From assembly GCA_027335685.1 (NCBI GenBank), contig DAHWHN010000029.1, positions 1 through 40,335 of the forward strand: a stretch of DNA of 40,335 nucleotides. Direction: 5' to 3'. This stretch comes from Acidimicrobiaceae bacterium. Lineage in GTDB: Bacteria > Actinomycetota > Acidimicrobiia > Acidimicrobiales > Bog-793. Positions within the stretch are counted from its first letter, which is position 1, and each line of letters opens with the position of its first letter. The notes under the pieces were generated by a model, which searched no databases, was not told the DNA's origin, and saw only the letters and a program-made list of their open reading frames with translations. Position numbers and translations under genes: made by a program. Shown here piece by piece: positions 14,077 to 22,753 of the stretch.

Positions 14077-17000
14077 TCTTCGACGGCGCGACCGGGACGA
14101 ACCTCCAGCTGCGCGAGCTCGGACCCGACGACTTCGGCGGCCCGAGCCTCGAGGGCTGCAACGAGGCCCTCGTCGTCTACCGGCCCGACGTCATCGCGGA
14201 CCTCCACGCGTCCTTCCTCGACGTCGGCGTCGACGTCGTCGAGACGGACTCGTTCGGCGCGTTCCCGACCGTGCTCGCCGAGTACCAGGTCGCGGAGCGC
14301 GCGGCGGAGTTCGCCCGACGCGCGGCGGAGATCGCGCGCGAGGTCGCGCACGGCTACTCGACGCCCGACCGCCCGCGCTTTGTCGCCGGCAGCATCGGCC
14401 CGGGGACGAAGTTCCCGACGCTCGGGCAGATCCGCTACGCCGACCTGCGCGACTCCTACGAGGTCGAGGCGCGTGCCCTCCTCGAGGGCGGGGTCGACCT
14501 GCTCCTCGTCGAGACGGTCTTCGACCTTCTCGGAGCGAAGGCCGCCCTCGTCGCGTGCCGCCGCGCGATGCGCGCCACCGGCCGGGACGTTCCCCTCCAG
14601 GTCCAGGTGACGATCGAGCTGACCGGCAGGATGCTGCCCGGGACGGAGATCGCGGCCGCGCTCGCGTCGCTCGACGGGCTCCACCCCGACGTCGTCGGCC
14701 TCAACTGCGCGACCGGCCCGGCGGAGATGTACGAACCGCTCCGCTACCTGACCGAGCACGCGCGCATGCCCGTCTCGACGCTGCCCAACGCCGGCCTGCC
14801 GTCGGTCGTGGACGGCAGGATGCACTACGACCTCACCCCGGACGAGCTTGCCGACCACCTCCACGGCTTCGTCACCGAGCTCGGCGTCCGCGTCGTCGGC
14901 GGCTGCTGCGGCACGACGCCGGCCCACCTCGCGCGCGTCGTCGAGCGCGTCGGCGGGCTCGTGCCGCGTCGCGTCGAGCCGGTCCACGAGCCGGGGGTCT
15001 CGTCGCTCTACAGCTTCGTGCCCTTCGCGCAGGACAGCTCCGTCCTGCTCGTCGGTGAGCGGACGAACGCGAACGGCTCGAAGCGCTTCCGCACCGCGAT
15101 GCTCGAGGGCGACTTCGACACGACGTCGGAGATGGCACGCGAGCAGGTGCGCGAGGGCGCGCACCTCATCGACGTCTGCGTCGACTACACGGGCGCCGAC
15201 GGCGTCCACGACATGGACGAGATCATGAGCCGGCTCGCCACCCAGTCGACCGTCCCGATCATGGTCGACTCGACGGAGCCCGCCGTCGTGCGGACCGCCC
15301 TCGAGTGGCTCGGTGGCCGCTCCGTGCTCAACTCGGTCAACCTCGAGGACGGCGACGGCCCGGGCACGCGGCTCGACTCGATGCTCTCCCTCGCCCGCGA
15401 GCACGGGGCAGCGGTCGTCTGCACGTGCATCGACGAGGAGGGCCAGGCGCGCGACGCCGCGTGGAAGCTGCGCGCCGCGCGCGCGATCCACGACCTCGCC
15501 ATCGGCCGCTACGGCCTCGAGCCCTCCGACCTGCTCTTCGACCCGCTCGCGCTGCCGCTCTCGACGGGGATGGAGGAGAGCCGGCGCGACGGGATCGAGA
15601 CGATCGAGGGCATCCGACGGATCAAGGCGGAGCTCCCGGGCGTCCAGACGATCCTCGGGCTGTCGAACGTCTCGTTCGGGCTGTCCGGCGCCGCCCGCCA
15701 GGTGCTCAACTCGGTCTTTCTCCACGAGTGCGCCGCCGCCGGCCTCGACGCCGCCATCGTCCACGCCTCGAAGATCCTCCCGCTCCACAAGATCGACGAG
15801 CGGGCTCGCGAGGTCTGCCTCGACCTGATCTACGACCGGCGCCACGATGGCTACGACCCGCTCCAAGAGCTGATCGCCCTGTTCGCAGGCGTGCGCGACG
15901 CGGCGACGACCAAGGAGGACCGCAGCGGCTGGACCGTCGCGCAGCTGCTCGAGCGGCGCATCGTCGACGGGGACCGCATCGGGCTCGAGGACGACCTCGA
16001 CGCAGCGCTCGCCGCCGGTCAGGCGGCGCTGTCGATCGTGAACGACATCCTCCTCGCCGGCATGAAGACCGTCGGCGAGCTGTTCGCGACCGGGGAGATG
16101 CAGCTGCCCTTCGTGCTGCAGTCCGCCGAGACGATGAAGGCCGCCGTCGCGCACCTCGAGCCCCACATGGACCGCGCCGACAGCTCGGGGCGGGGCCGGG
16201 TCGTGCTCGCGACCGTCAAGGGCGACGTGCACGACATCGGCAAGAACCTCGTCGACATCATCTTGACGAACAACGGCTACGAGGTCCACAACCTCGGGAT
16301 CAAGGTCCCGATCGGGGACATGCTCGCCAAGGCCGACGAGGTCGACGCGGACGCGATCGGGATGAGCGGCCTGCTCGTGAAGTCCACCCTCGTCATGCGC
16401 GAGAACCTCGAGGAGATGAACCGCAAGGGCTCCTCGCACATCCCCGTGCTACTCGGCGGGGCTGCCCTCACGCGCAGCTTCGTCGAGCAGGACCTGCGCA
16501 AGGTCTACGACGGCAAGGTCTTCTACGGCCGCGATGCCTTCGAGGGCCTGCGCACCCTCGAGCAGATCATGGAGATCAAGCGCTCCGGCGTCGACGACCC
16601 GAGCTTCGGCACGCTGCCGAGCGGCCGCGTGCTCCCCGAGCGCAAGAGCGCCCGTCTCGCGCGCGTCGACCCCGCGACGCTCCCGAGGCGCTCGCCCGAG
16701 GTGGAGACGGACAACCCGGTCTTCACCCCGCCGTTCCTCGGGTCGCGGATCGCGAAGGGCGTCTCCCTCGACGACATCCTCCCCTACCTCAACGAGACGG
16801 CCCTGTTCCGCAACCAGTGGGGCTACCGGCCCGAGCCGGGCGAGAGCGACGCAGACTTCAAGACCCGGGTGCGCAGCGAGCTGCGCGGCCGGCTCGACGA
16901 GGCCAAGGCGGCCGACGTCCTCGTGCCGCAGGTCGCCTGGGGCTACTTCCCCGCCGCCTCCGACGGCAACACCCTCGTCGTACGCGCCGGCGAGGGCGAC

Positions 17001-17504
17001 GGGCGCGAGCTCGCCCGCTTCGACTTCCCGCGCCAGCGGGAGGCACCCTATCTGTGCATCGCCGACTTCTTCCGCGACGTGGGCTCGGACGAGACCGACT
17101 ACGTCGGCCTCGTCGTCACGACGATGGGCGCCCGGGCCTCGGAGCACGCGCGCACGCTGTTCGCGTCCGACCGCTACGTCGACTACCTCGCCCTGCACGG
17201 GCTGTCCGTCGAGATGACCGAGGCGCTCATGGAGTACTGGCACCGCCGCATGCGCGAGGAGTGGGGCTTTGCCGGCGAGGACGGACCGAGCGTGCAGGGG
17301 CTGTTCCGCCAGCAGTACCGGGGGGGGCGGTACTCCTTCGGCTACCCCGCGTGCCCGTCGCTCGAGGACAACGCGACGGTGGTCGACCTGCTCGGCGCGG
17401 GCCGCATCGGCGTGTCGGTGAGCGACGGCACCCAGCTCGAGCCCGAGCAGACGACCCTTGCCGTCGTCTGCCACCACCCGAGGGCCAAGTACTTCGTCGC
17501 GTGA
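14037..17504 (+). CDS. metH: cobalamin-dependent methionine synthase
   Basis: 1155 residues, close to the full-length four-module enzyme, which methylates homocysteine from 5-methyltetrahydrofolate through methylcobalamin. The homocysteine module begins FDGATGTNLQ and carries the zinc cysteines in VGGCCGTTP near residue 290. The folate module has VGERTNANGSK and DVCVDYTG. The cobalamin module has GDVHDIGKN with the cobalt-binding His732. The C-terminal reactivation module contains the SAM-binding RYSFGYPACPS. No segment is missing. No cobalamin riboswitch is recognisable upstream; the start lies inside the previous gene. Candidate start features are TACTGT at 14022-14027 and ATG 14037. It ends opposite the GGDEF gene with a strong hairpin between. 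Confidence 0.96.
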   Translation: MPGYLDLVRERVVIFDGATGTNLQLRELGPDDFGGPSLEGCNEALVVYRPDVIADLHASFLDVGVDVVETDSFGAFPTVLAEYQVAERAAEFARRAAEIAREVAHGYSTPDRPRFVAGSIGPGTKFPTLGQIRYADLRDSYEVEARALLEGGVDLLLVETVFDLLGAKAALVACRRAMRATGRDVPLQVQVTIELTGRMLPGTEIAAALASLDGLHPDVVGLNCATGPAEMYEPLRYLTEHARMPVSTLPNAGLPSVVDGRMHYDLTPDELADHLHGFVTELGVRVVGGCCGTTPAHLARVVERVGGLVPRRVEPVHEPGVSSLYSFVPFAQDSSVLLVGERTNANGSKRFRTAMLEGDFDTTSEMAREQVREGAHLIDVCVDYTGADGVHDMDEIMSRLATQSTVPIMVDSTEPAVVRTALEWLGGRSVLNSVNLEDGDGPGTRLDSMLSLAREHGAAVVCTCIDEEGQARDAAWKLRAARAIHDLAIGRYGLEPSDLLFDPLALPLSTGMEESRRDGIETIEGIRRIKAELPGVQTILGLSNVSFGLSGAARQVLNSVFLHECAAAGLDAAIVHASKILPLHKIDERAREVCLDLIYDRRHDGYDPLQELIALFAGVRDAATTKEDRSGWTVAQLLERRIVDGDRIGLEDDLDAALAAGQAALSIVNDILLAGMKTVGELFATGEMQLPFVLQSAETMKAAVAHLEPHMDRADSSGRGRVVLATVKGDVHDIGKNLVDIILTNNGYEVHNLGIKVPIGDMLAKADEVDADAIGMSGLLVKSTLVMRENLEEMNRKGSSHIPVLLGGAALTRSFVEQDLRKVYDGKVFYGRDAFEGLRTLEQIMEIKRSGVDDPSFGTLPSGRVLPERKSARLARVDPATLPRRSPEVETDNPVFTPPFLGSRIAKGVSLDDILPYLNETALFRNQWGYRPEPGESDADFKTRVRSELRGRLDEAKAADVLVPQVAWGYFPAASDGNTLVVRAGEGDGRELARFDFPRQREAPYLCIADFFRDVGSDETDYVGLVVTTMGARASEHARTLFASDRYVDYLALHGLSVEMTEALMEYWHRRMREEWGFAGEDGPSVQGLFRQQYRGGRYSFGYPACPSLEDNATVVDLLGAGRIGVSVSDGTQLEPEQTTLAVVCHHPRAKYFVA

Positions 17505-17519
17505 CGCTCGGCTGCGGCG

Positions 17520-17556
17520 CCCGCCCCGGCCGCGGGACCAGCGCCGCCGGGGCGGG
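17520..17556 (+). terminator. strong bidirectional hairpin between metH and the GGDEF gene
   Basis: CCCGCCCCGGC at 17520-17530 pairs perfectly over 11 bp with GCCGGGGCGGG at 17546-17556, with a 15-nt loop. It occupies the middle of the 72-nt gap between two convergent genes. There is no T-run, as is common for actinobacterial terminators. Confidence 0.65.
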
Positions 17557-17576
17557 TCGGCGGGGTCGCCGGGGCG

Positions 17577-19247
17577 TCAGTCGAGGTCGGCCGAGGTCGT
17601 CACCCGGTCGCGGCCGTCGCGCTTGGCCCGGTACATGTTCCGGTCGCCCGCGGCGATGAGGGCACCGATGTCGCCCTCGGGGCCGATCGTCGACACGCCG
17701 ATGCTCACCGTGACGGGCCAGGTCCCGACGTCGTCTCGCCACGGGTGCGCGCGCATCGCCGCGCACACCTCCTCCGCGACCGCCGCCGCCGCGTCGGCGT
17801 CGCAGCCGGGGAGCACGAGGAGGAACTCCTCGCCGCCGAAGCGCACGACGAAGCCCGTCGGCTCGACGACACGACGCATGAGCTGCGCGGTCGCGATGAG
17901 CACACGATCGCCCACCTCGTGGGAGAGCTCGTCGTTGATGCGCTTGAAGTGGTCGAGGTCGGCCACCGCGACCGACAGGGGACGACCCGTGCGCCGCGCG
18001 ATACGCGTCAGGCGCGGCAGTCGGTCGCTCAGGTAGCGGCGGTTCCACAGCCCGGTGAGCGGGTCCCGCTGCGCGAGCTGTTCGAACTCGCGGCTCCGAC
18101 GGCGCGCGAGCTCGGTGTCGTAGAGCGCCTGCAACGCGGCGGCCTGCGCCTCCCCCTCCGTCGCCCGGAGCTGCTCCCAGCGGTCGTAGAAGGTGACGTG
18201 CAGCCGATAGGCCCGCTCGAAGTCACCGTCCGCGGCGTGGACGCCCGCGAGCTCCCGCAGTGCCCGCGCCTCCAGCTCGAGCAGCTTGCGGGCCGACGCG
18301 AGCTCGAGGCAGGCCTCGAGGGCCGCGCGTGCGGCGGCGGGTCCCTTGCGGCTCTTGACGATCTCCGCGAGCGACAGCAGGGCACCCGGCAGGGCTGTCG
18401 AGTCCGTCTGGGGTGCCGGATCGGGTCCGTCGATGCCGCCGCGCAGCAGCTCCTCCGCGCCGGCGACGTCGCCGAGCTCGAAGCGGACCCGGGCGACCGT
18501 GTCGATCACCGAGAGGTTGAGGCGGGTTCCGCTCGCGGCCGCGACCCGGAGCAGGTCGTCGACCGTCGAGCGCGCGGCGTCGAGGTCGCCGGACTCGTAG
18601 CGGACCCACGCCATGTTGTTGAGCACGGCGAGCTGCATCGTCGGCTCGCCCAGGCGGTGCGCGAGCTCGAGCGCCCGGTCGAACAGGTCGAACGAGACCG
18701 CTCCCGAGCGGAACGAGCTCGTCAAGAGCGCGAGCGTCATGGTGTGGTCGAGCTGGAGGTGCAGCGGGCTCGAGTCGTCGAGGAGCTGCACGGCCCGCTC
18801 GGCCTCGTCGAGGGAGTTGACCCGCGCGCCGAGACGGTCGAGCGCGTTCGCCATGATCGCATGGCAGCGCGCGAGCACGACCCGGTTCCCCTCGCTCCCG
18901 GCCACCTCCTGGACGGTCCGGATCAGCTCGACAGCCGCGATGACGTCGTGGCTGCGAGCCAGGACGTCGGCCTCCACGAGACGGCAGCGCAGCTCCGCGG
19001 ACCGGTCTCCCTGCTCACGCGCGCGCGCCGCGAGCAGGCGAGCTTTGTCGGCGAGGCCCTCGAGGTTCGAGTAGACGTCGATCTCGAGCCGGGCGACCTC
19101 CGCGGCGATGGCCTCCCCGCCGCCGGCGGGAGCAGCCAGTTGGGTCGCGGCGAACCCCGGCCCGGCAAGGATCTGCCCGACCGGGGCACGAAGCGGCTCG
19201 CGCGCCCCGTGCGGCTCGTCGCTCTCGTCGTCGCGCGTCTTGCCCAT
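17577..19247 (-). CDS. soluble TPR-GGDEF protein, probable diguanylate cyclase
   Basis: 556 residues from ATG 19247; upstream codons in the same frame are Arg/Ala-rich and unlikely to be coding. Residues about 60-370 are helical repeats of TPR type (for example NNMAWVRYESGDLDAARS and ELAGVHAADGDFERAYRLH). A short coiled coil (EQLRATEGEAQAAALQALYD) leads into a GGDEF domain starting RDPLTGLWNRRYL. The catalytic signature is RFGGEEF near residue 470, which is compatible with making cyclic di-GMP from two GTP. The inhibitory RxxD site expected 5 residues before GGEEF reads EPTG, so product inhibition through it is absent. There is no membrane segment. TPR-GGDEF proteins are common in actinobacteria. 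Confidence 0.88.
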   Translation of the reverse strand: MGKTRDDESDEPHGAREPLRAPVGQILAGPGFAATQLAAPAGGGEAIAAEVARLEIDVYSNLEGLADKARLLAARAREQGDRSAELRCRLVEADVLARSHDVIAAVELIRTVQEVAGSEGNRVVLARCHAIMANALDRLGARVNSLDEAERAVQLLDDSSPLHLQLDHTMTLALLTSSFRSGAVSFDLFDRALELAHRLGEPTMQLAVLNNMAWVRYESGDLDAARSTVDDLLRVAAASGTRLNLSVIDTVARVRFELGDVAGAEELLRGGIDGPDPAPQTDSTALPGALLSLAEIVKSRKGPAAARAALEACLELASARKLLELEARALRELAGVHAADGDFERAYRLHVTFYDRWEQLRATEGEAQAAALQALYDTELARRRSREFEQLAQRDPLTGLWNRRYLSDRLPRLTRIARRTGRPLSVAVADLDHFKRINDELSHEVGDRVLIATAQLMRRVVEPTGFVVRFGGEEFLLVLPGCDADAAAAVAEEVCAAMRAHPWRDDVGTWPVTVSIGVSTIGPEGDIGALIAAGDRNMYRAKRDGRDRVTTSADLD

Positions 19248-19497
19248 TGCCGCCCCAGGCACCAAGTCCCCGTCCACCCTACGCCAGCTCCCCCACGCCC
19301 TGCTCTTGTGCTCCCACTCGCCGTGACGGTCGGGTCCGAGGAGCTGCAGCTCCAACCGGACCGAGGAGACCATCGCGACCGACGCGACGCCACCAGACGG
19401 ACGAGCCGCGGACGCACTGCCGAGCGTACCCGCCGCCTCGGCCCGGGCAGCCCGGCAACGGCGTGCCGAGAGTGCACGACGGCGGCGAGCGAGCAGA

Positions 19498-19503
19498 TAG
19501 CGT
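19498..19503 (+). promoter_or_regulatory. -10 hexamer for a probable leaderless thioredoxin-TPR mRNA
   Basis: TAGCGT ends 6 nt before ATG 19510, with only CGAGGC between. The GAGG there is too close to the ATG to act as a normal ribosome binding site. It lies in the 262-nt divergent region between the GGDEF gene and this gene; nothing else is recognisable there. Confidence 0.4.
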
Positions 19504-19509
19504 CGAGGC

Positions 19510-20232
19510 ATGGCTGTCGACGTGACCGATCAGAGCTTCGAGAGCGACGTCCTGGCCCGCTCCGACGACGTGCCCGTCGTGGTCGACCTGTGGGCTCCGT
19601 GGTGCGGGCCCTGCCGGACCCTCGGACCGATCATCGAGCGGGCCGTGGAGAAGACGGGCGGCAAGGTCGCGCTCGCGAAGGTGAACGTCGACGAGAACCC
19701 CGAGGTGTCCGCGGCGTTCCGCGTCCAGTCGATCCCGGCCGTCTTCGCCCTCGACAAGCGCAAGGTCGTCGACAGCTTCGTCGGCGCGCTCCCCGAGAAG
19801 GCGGTCGAGGAGTTCGTCGGTCGCCTGCTCGCGGCGCCGAGCGAGGTCGACCTGCTCGCGGCGGCGGGCGACGAGGACTCGCTGCGCCGCGCGCTCGAGA
19901 TCGAGCCTGGGCACCCCGCGGCGGTCGTGGCGCTCGCCGAGCTGCTCGTCGACAAGGGGGACGCGGACGAGGCCCTTGCCCTGCTCGCCCGCATCCCCGA
20001 GACCAGCGAGACCCGCCGGGTCGCCGCGCTCGCGCGCCTCACGGCCTCCGACGGCGACGCGGCGCGCGCCATGCGGACCGGGACGGTCGAGGAGCGCCTC
20101 GCCGAGCTGCTCGACCACGTCAAGCAGGACCCGGCGGCGCGCCAGGAGTACGTCGACCTGCTCGAGACGATGCCGCCAGACGACGAGCGTCGCGAGCGGC
20201 ATCGCCGGGCACTCGCGTCGCGGCTGTTCTGA
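19510..20232 (+). CDS. thioredoxin-domain co-chaperone with C-terminal TPR (CnoX/YbbN family)
   Basis: 240 residues. Residues 1-110 form a thioredoxin domain with the active site WCGPC (residues 31-35) and the cis-proline loop QSIPAV. Residues about 115-235 are a TPR-like helical tail (ALEIEPGHPAAVVALAELLVDKG and following), the layout of CnoX/YbbN. Those proteins hold unfolding clients during oxidative stress and pass them to GroEL or DnaK. E. coli YbbN has SxxC and little redox activity, whereas this protein retains both cysteines and may also reduce disulfides. It has no signal peptide. It heads a run of same-strand genes but is 70 nt from the next one. Confidence 0.9.
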   Translation: MAVDVTDQSFESDVLARSDDVPVVVDLWAPWCGPCRTLGPIIERAVEKTGGKVALAKVNVDENPEVSAAFRVQSIPAVFALDKRKVVDSFVGALPEKAVEEFVGRLLAAPSEVDLLAAAGDEDSLRRALEIEPGHPAAVVALAELLVDKGDADEALALLARIPETSETRRVAALARLTASDGDAARAMRTGTVEERLAELLDHVKQDPAARQEYVDLLETMPPDDERRERHRRALASRLF

Positions 20233-20302
20233 GCTGCGCGCCCGCGCACGACAGCGGACGGACGCGTTGAGCCAGCCAGGGGCAGGACCGGGCGCAGGTC
20301 GC

Positions 20303-21157
20303 GTGACGGTCCCGACGGTGCGGATCGAGCTCGCGCTCGGCGACCGCCTCTACGACTGCACGCACCGGGCGCTTGTCATGGGGATCTGCAACCGCACCCC
20401 GGACTCGTTCTTCGACCGCGGCGCGACGTTCGCCCTCGACGACCTGCTCGCCCGAGCAGATGCGCTCGTCGCGGCAGGTGCGGACCTCATCGACGTCGGT
20501 GGCGTGAAGGCGGGCCCGGGCCCGGAGGTGTCCGAGGAGGAGGAGCTCGAGCGCGTCGTGCCGACCGTCGAGGCCCTCAGGGCGCGCCTCGACGTCCCGC
20601 TGTCGGTCGACACCTGGCGAGCGAGCGTCGCCGCGGCGGCGTTCGCCGCGGGCGCCGTCGTCGGCAACGACATCAGCGGCTTCGCCGACCCCGACTACCT
20701 CGGTGCCGCGGCCCGTGCCGGTGCGACCGTCGTCGCGACCCACATCCGCCTGCGTCCCCGCGTCGCCGACCCGGAGCCGAGCTACCCGGACGACGACGTC
20801 GTCGGCGCGGTCGAGCAGTTCCTGCTGGACCGGTTGCACCGTGCTCTCGACGCCGGCATCCCCCGGGAGCGGATCGTGCTCGACGCCGGGCTCGACCTCG
20901 GCAAGAGCGCGTCGCACTCCCTCCGGCTGCTGCGCGAGTCCGACCGGCTCGCGGCCATCGGCCAGCCTCTTTTGCTGTCGGCGTCGAACAAGACCTTCCT
21001 CGGCGTCGTGCTCGACCTCGAGGTCACCGAGCGCAGGGACGCCTCCCTCGCGGCGGTCGCCCTCGGCGTCGCGCGGGGCTGTCGGGTCGTGCGTGTCCAC
21101 GACGTCGCGGGCACTCGGCGCGTCGTCGACCTCCTCGCGGCGATCTGCGCGCCATGA
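20303..21157 (+). CDS. folP2: FolP2-type dihydropteroate synthase homologue
   Basis: 284 residues with the DHPS TIM-barrel fold. Motifs are GICNRTPDSFFDRGATF, DVGGVKAGPG, SVDTWRA, NDISG, and a C-terminal RVHDVAGTRRVVD. The substitutions NRTPDSF for NVTPDSF and GGVKAGPG for the GGESTRPG loop match mycobacterial FolP2 (Rv1207-like) rather than FolP1. FolP2 of M. leprae was reported to lack dihydropteroate synthase activity, so a true folate role should not be assumed. I chose GTG 20303; TTG 20267 in the same frame is an alternative adding 12 residues. The stop overlaps the holA ATG (ATGA), so the two are translationally coupled. No other folate gene is in the window. Confidence 0.82.
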   Translation: MTVPTVRIELALGDRLYDCTHRALVMGICNRTPDSFFDRGATFALDDLLARADALVAAGADLIDVGGVKAGPGPEVSEEEELERVVPTVEALRARLDVPLSVDTWRASVAAAAFAAGAVVGNDISGFADPDYLGAAARAGATVVATHIRLRPRVADPEPSYPDDDVVGAVEQFLLDRLHRALDAGIPRERIVLDAGLDLGKSASHSLRLLRESDRLAAIGQPLLLSASNKTFLGVVLDLEVTERRDASLAAVALGVARGCRVVRVHDVAGTRRVVDLLAAICAP

Positions 21158-22194
21158 GCGACGCGGAGCCGCCCCGAGCCGCCTACCTCGTCCACGGCGA
21201 GGACGTCGGGCTCGTCAGCCAGGAGCTCACCGCCCTGCTCGCCCGGCTCGTCGCTGCCGACGGCCACGGGGGACCGACACCTGTCGAGGAGTACGGCGAG
21301 CCGGGCCGTGGCGAGCCGCGCCAAGGCGAGGTCCCGGCCGTGTCACTCGCGCTCGGCGCGTGCCGGACGCCGCCGTTCCTCGCGAGCCGCCGGGTCGTCG
21401 TGCTCCGTGACGCGGCCGGTCTCGACGCGAGCCAGCTGAAAGACGTCGTCGGGTACCTCGCCGAGCCGCTTGCGACGACGGTCCTCGTGCTCGCCTGCGC
21501 GGGCAAGCAGGCTCCGGCGGCGCTGCTCAAGGCCGTCCGCACTGCAGGCGTCGTCGTCGACGCCGCGCCCGCGCCGGTCGGCAAGGCGCGCAGCGCCTGG
21601 TTCACGCAGCGCCTGCGCGATGGCCCGGTCCGGCTCGCGCCCGCGGCGGCGCGCCGGCTCGCGGAGCACCTCGGGGAGGACATCGCGCGCCTCGACGGCG
21701 TGCTCGCGTCCCTCGGCGACGCCTACGGCCCGGGGAGCGCCGTCGGCCTCGAGGATCTCGAGCCGTTCCTCGGGTCGGCGGGCGGCGTCGCGCCGTGGGA
21801 CCTCACGGACGCGATCGACTCCGGAGACGCGCGTGCCGCCGTCGCGGCGCTCCAGCGGATGCTCGCCGGCGGCGAGCGCCACCCCTTGCAGGTCCTCGCG
21901 ACGCTCCACCGCCACGTCGGCGCCATGCTCCGCCTCGACGGCAGCGACGCGACAGACGAGGCGTCGGCTGCCGCGCTGACCGGGCTCCGCCCCTACCCGG
22001 CGAAAAAGGCGCTCGCCCAGTCACGCCGGCTCGGCCACGACCGCATCGTCCAGGCCGTCCTGCTCGTCGCCTCTGCCGACCTCGACCTGCGCGGCAGGCT
22101 CGGCTGGCCGGACGGTCTCGTGCTCGAGGTGCTCGTCGCTCGCCTCGCCCGGCTCGCGCGCGGCCGAGCGTCGGCCGGGCACGCGGCCCGCTGA
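21154..22194 (+). CDS. holA: DNA polymerase III delta subunit
   Basis: 346 residues, typical for HolA, the clamp-loader subunit that opens the beta sliding clamp. Family signatures visible are the N-terminal [15 protein letters not shown] in place of a P-loop, the helical segment [32 protein letters not shown], and the C-terminal [14 protein letters not shown] and [24 protein letters not shown]. It has no Walker ATPase site, as expected for delta. It is coupled to folP2 by ATGA. In many bacteria rpsT follows holA; here the pyrophosphatase gene follows instead, 58 nt later. A proline/glycine-rich insert ([16 protein letters not shown]) near residue 50 is unusual but plausible as a loop. Confidence 0.9.
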   Translation: MSDAEPPRAAYLVHGEDVGLVSQELTALLARLVAADGHGGPTPVEEYGEPGRGEPRQGEVPAVSLALGACRTPPFLASRRVVVLRDAAGLDASQLKDVVGYLAEPLATTVLVLACAGKQAPAALLKAVRTAGVVVDAAPAPVGKARSAWFTQRLRDGPVRLAPAAARRLAEHLGEDIARLDGVLASLGDAYGPGSAVGLEDLEPFLGSAGGVAPWDLTDAIDSGDARAAVAALQRMLAGGERHPLQVLATLHRHVGAMLRLDGSDATDEASAAALTGLRPYPAKKALAQSRRLGHDRIVQAVLLVASADLDLRGRLGWPDGLVLEVLVARLARLARGRASAGHAAR

Positions 22195-22252
22195 CTACCA
22201 TGCGGGCGGCGCGTGGGCTCACGCGTCCGGCAGATACCGAAGGAGACTGCGC

Positions 22253-22735
22253 GTGGACGTCGACGTCGTCATCGAGATCCCGAGAGGGCAACGCAACAAG
22301 TACGAGGTCGACCACGAGTCGGGACGCATCCGCCTCGACCGCACGTTGTTCACCGCGACGCGCTACCCGGCCGACTACGGCTTCGTCGAGGACACCCTCG
22401 GGCGGGACGGCGATCCCCTCGACGCCCTCGTGCTCGTCGAGGAGCCGACCTTCCCCGGCTGCCTGATCGGCTCGCGGGTCGTCGCGATGTTCAAGATGAC
22501 GGACGAGAAGGGGCCGGACGACAAGATCGTCTGCGTGCCGGCCGGCGACCCGCGCTACGACGCCATCGCGGACCTCGGGGACATTCCCGACTACGAGCGC
22601 CAGATGATCCAGCACTTCTTCGAGGTCTACAAAGCCCTCGAGCCGGGCAAGCAGGTCGAGAGCGCGGAGTGGGTCGGGCGCGCGGCGGCCGAGGCCGAGG
22701 TCGAGGCCTCCCGCGCACGCCAGCGCGCGCACTGA
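22253..22735 (+). CDS. ppa: inorganic pyrophosphatase, family I
   Basis: 160 residues, normal for a bacterial family I soluble pyrophosphatase, which hydrolyses PPi to phosphate and drives biosynthetic reactions. The active-site blocks are [22 protein letters not shown] and GDPLDALVL with the metal-binding Asp residues. The downstream KPDDKIV/DPRYD-type segment is present as [20 protein letters not shown] 22253 is preceded by AAGGAG with good spacing. A TACCAT hexamer at 22196-22201 just after the holA stop may be its own -10 element. It ends 18 nt before the convergent SGNH gene, and that gap holds a small CCTCCGGAGG palindrome. Confidence 0.95.
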   Translation: MDVDVVIEIPRGQRNKYEVDHESGRIRLDRTLFTATRYPADYGFVEDTLGRDGDPLDALVLVEEPTFPGCLIGSRVVAMFKMTDEKGPDDKIVCVPAGDPRYDAIADLGDIPDYERQMIQHFFEVYKALEPGKQVESAEWVGRAAAEAEVEASRARQRAH

Positions 22736-22753
22736 CCCTCCGGAGGACCCGGC

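Noticed and set aside
13518-16439. 973-codon open frame on the minus strand opposite metH
   Set aside because: It is antisense to a fully conserved metH and consists of Arg/Val/Asp-rich composition typical of mirror frames in high-GC DNA. It shows no family motif.
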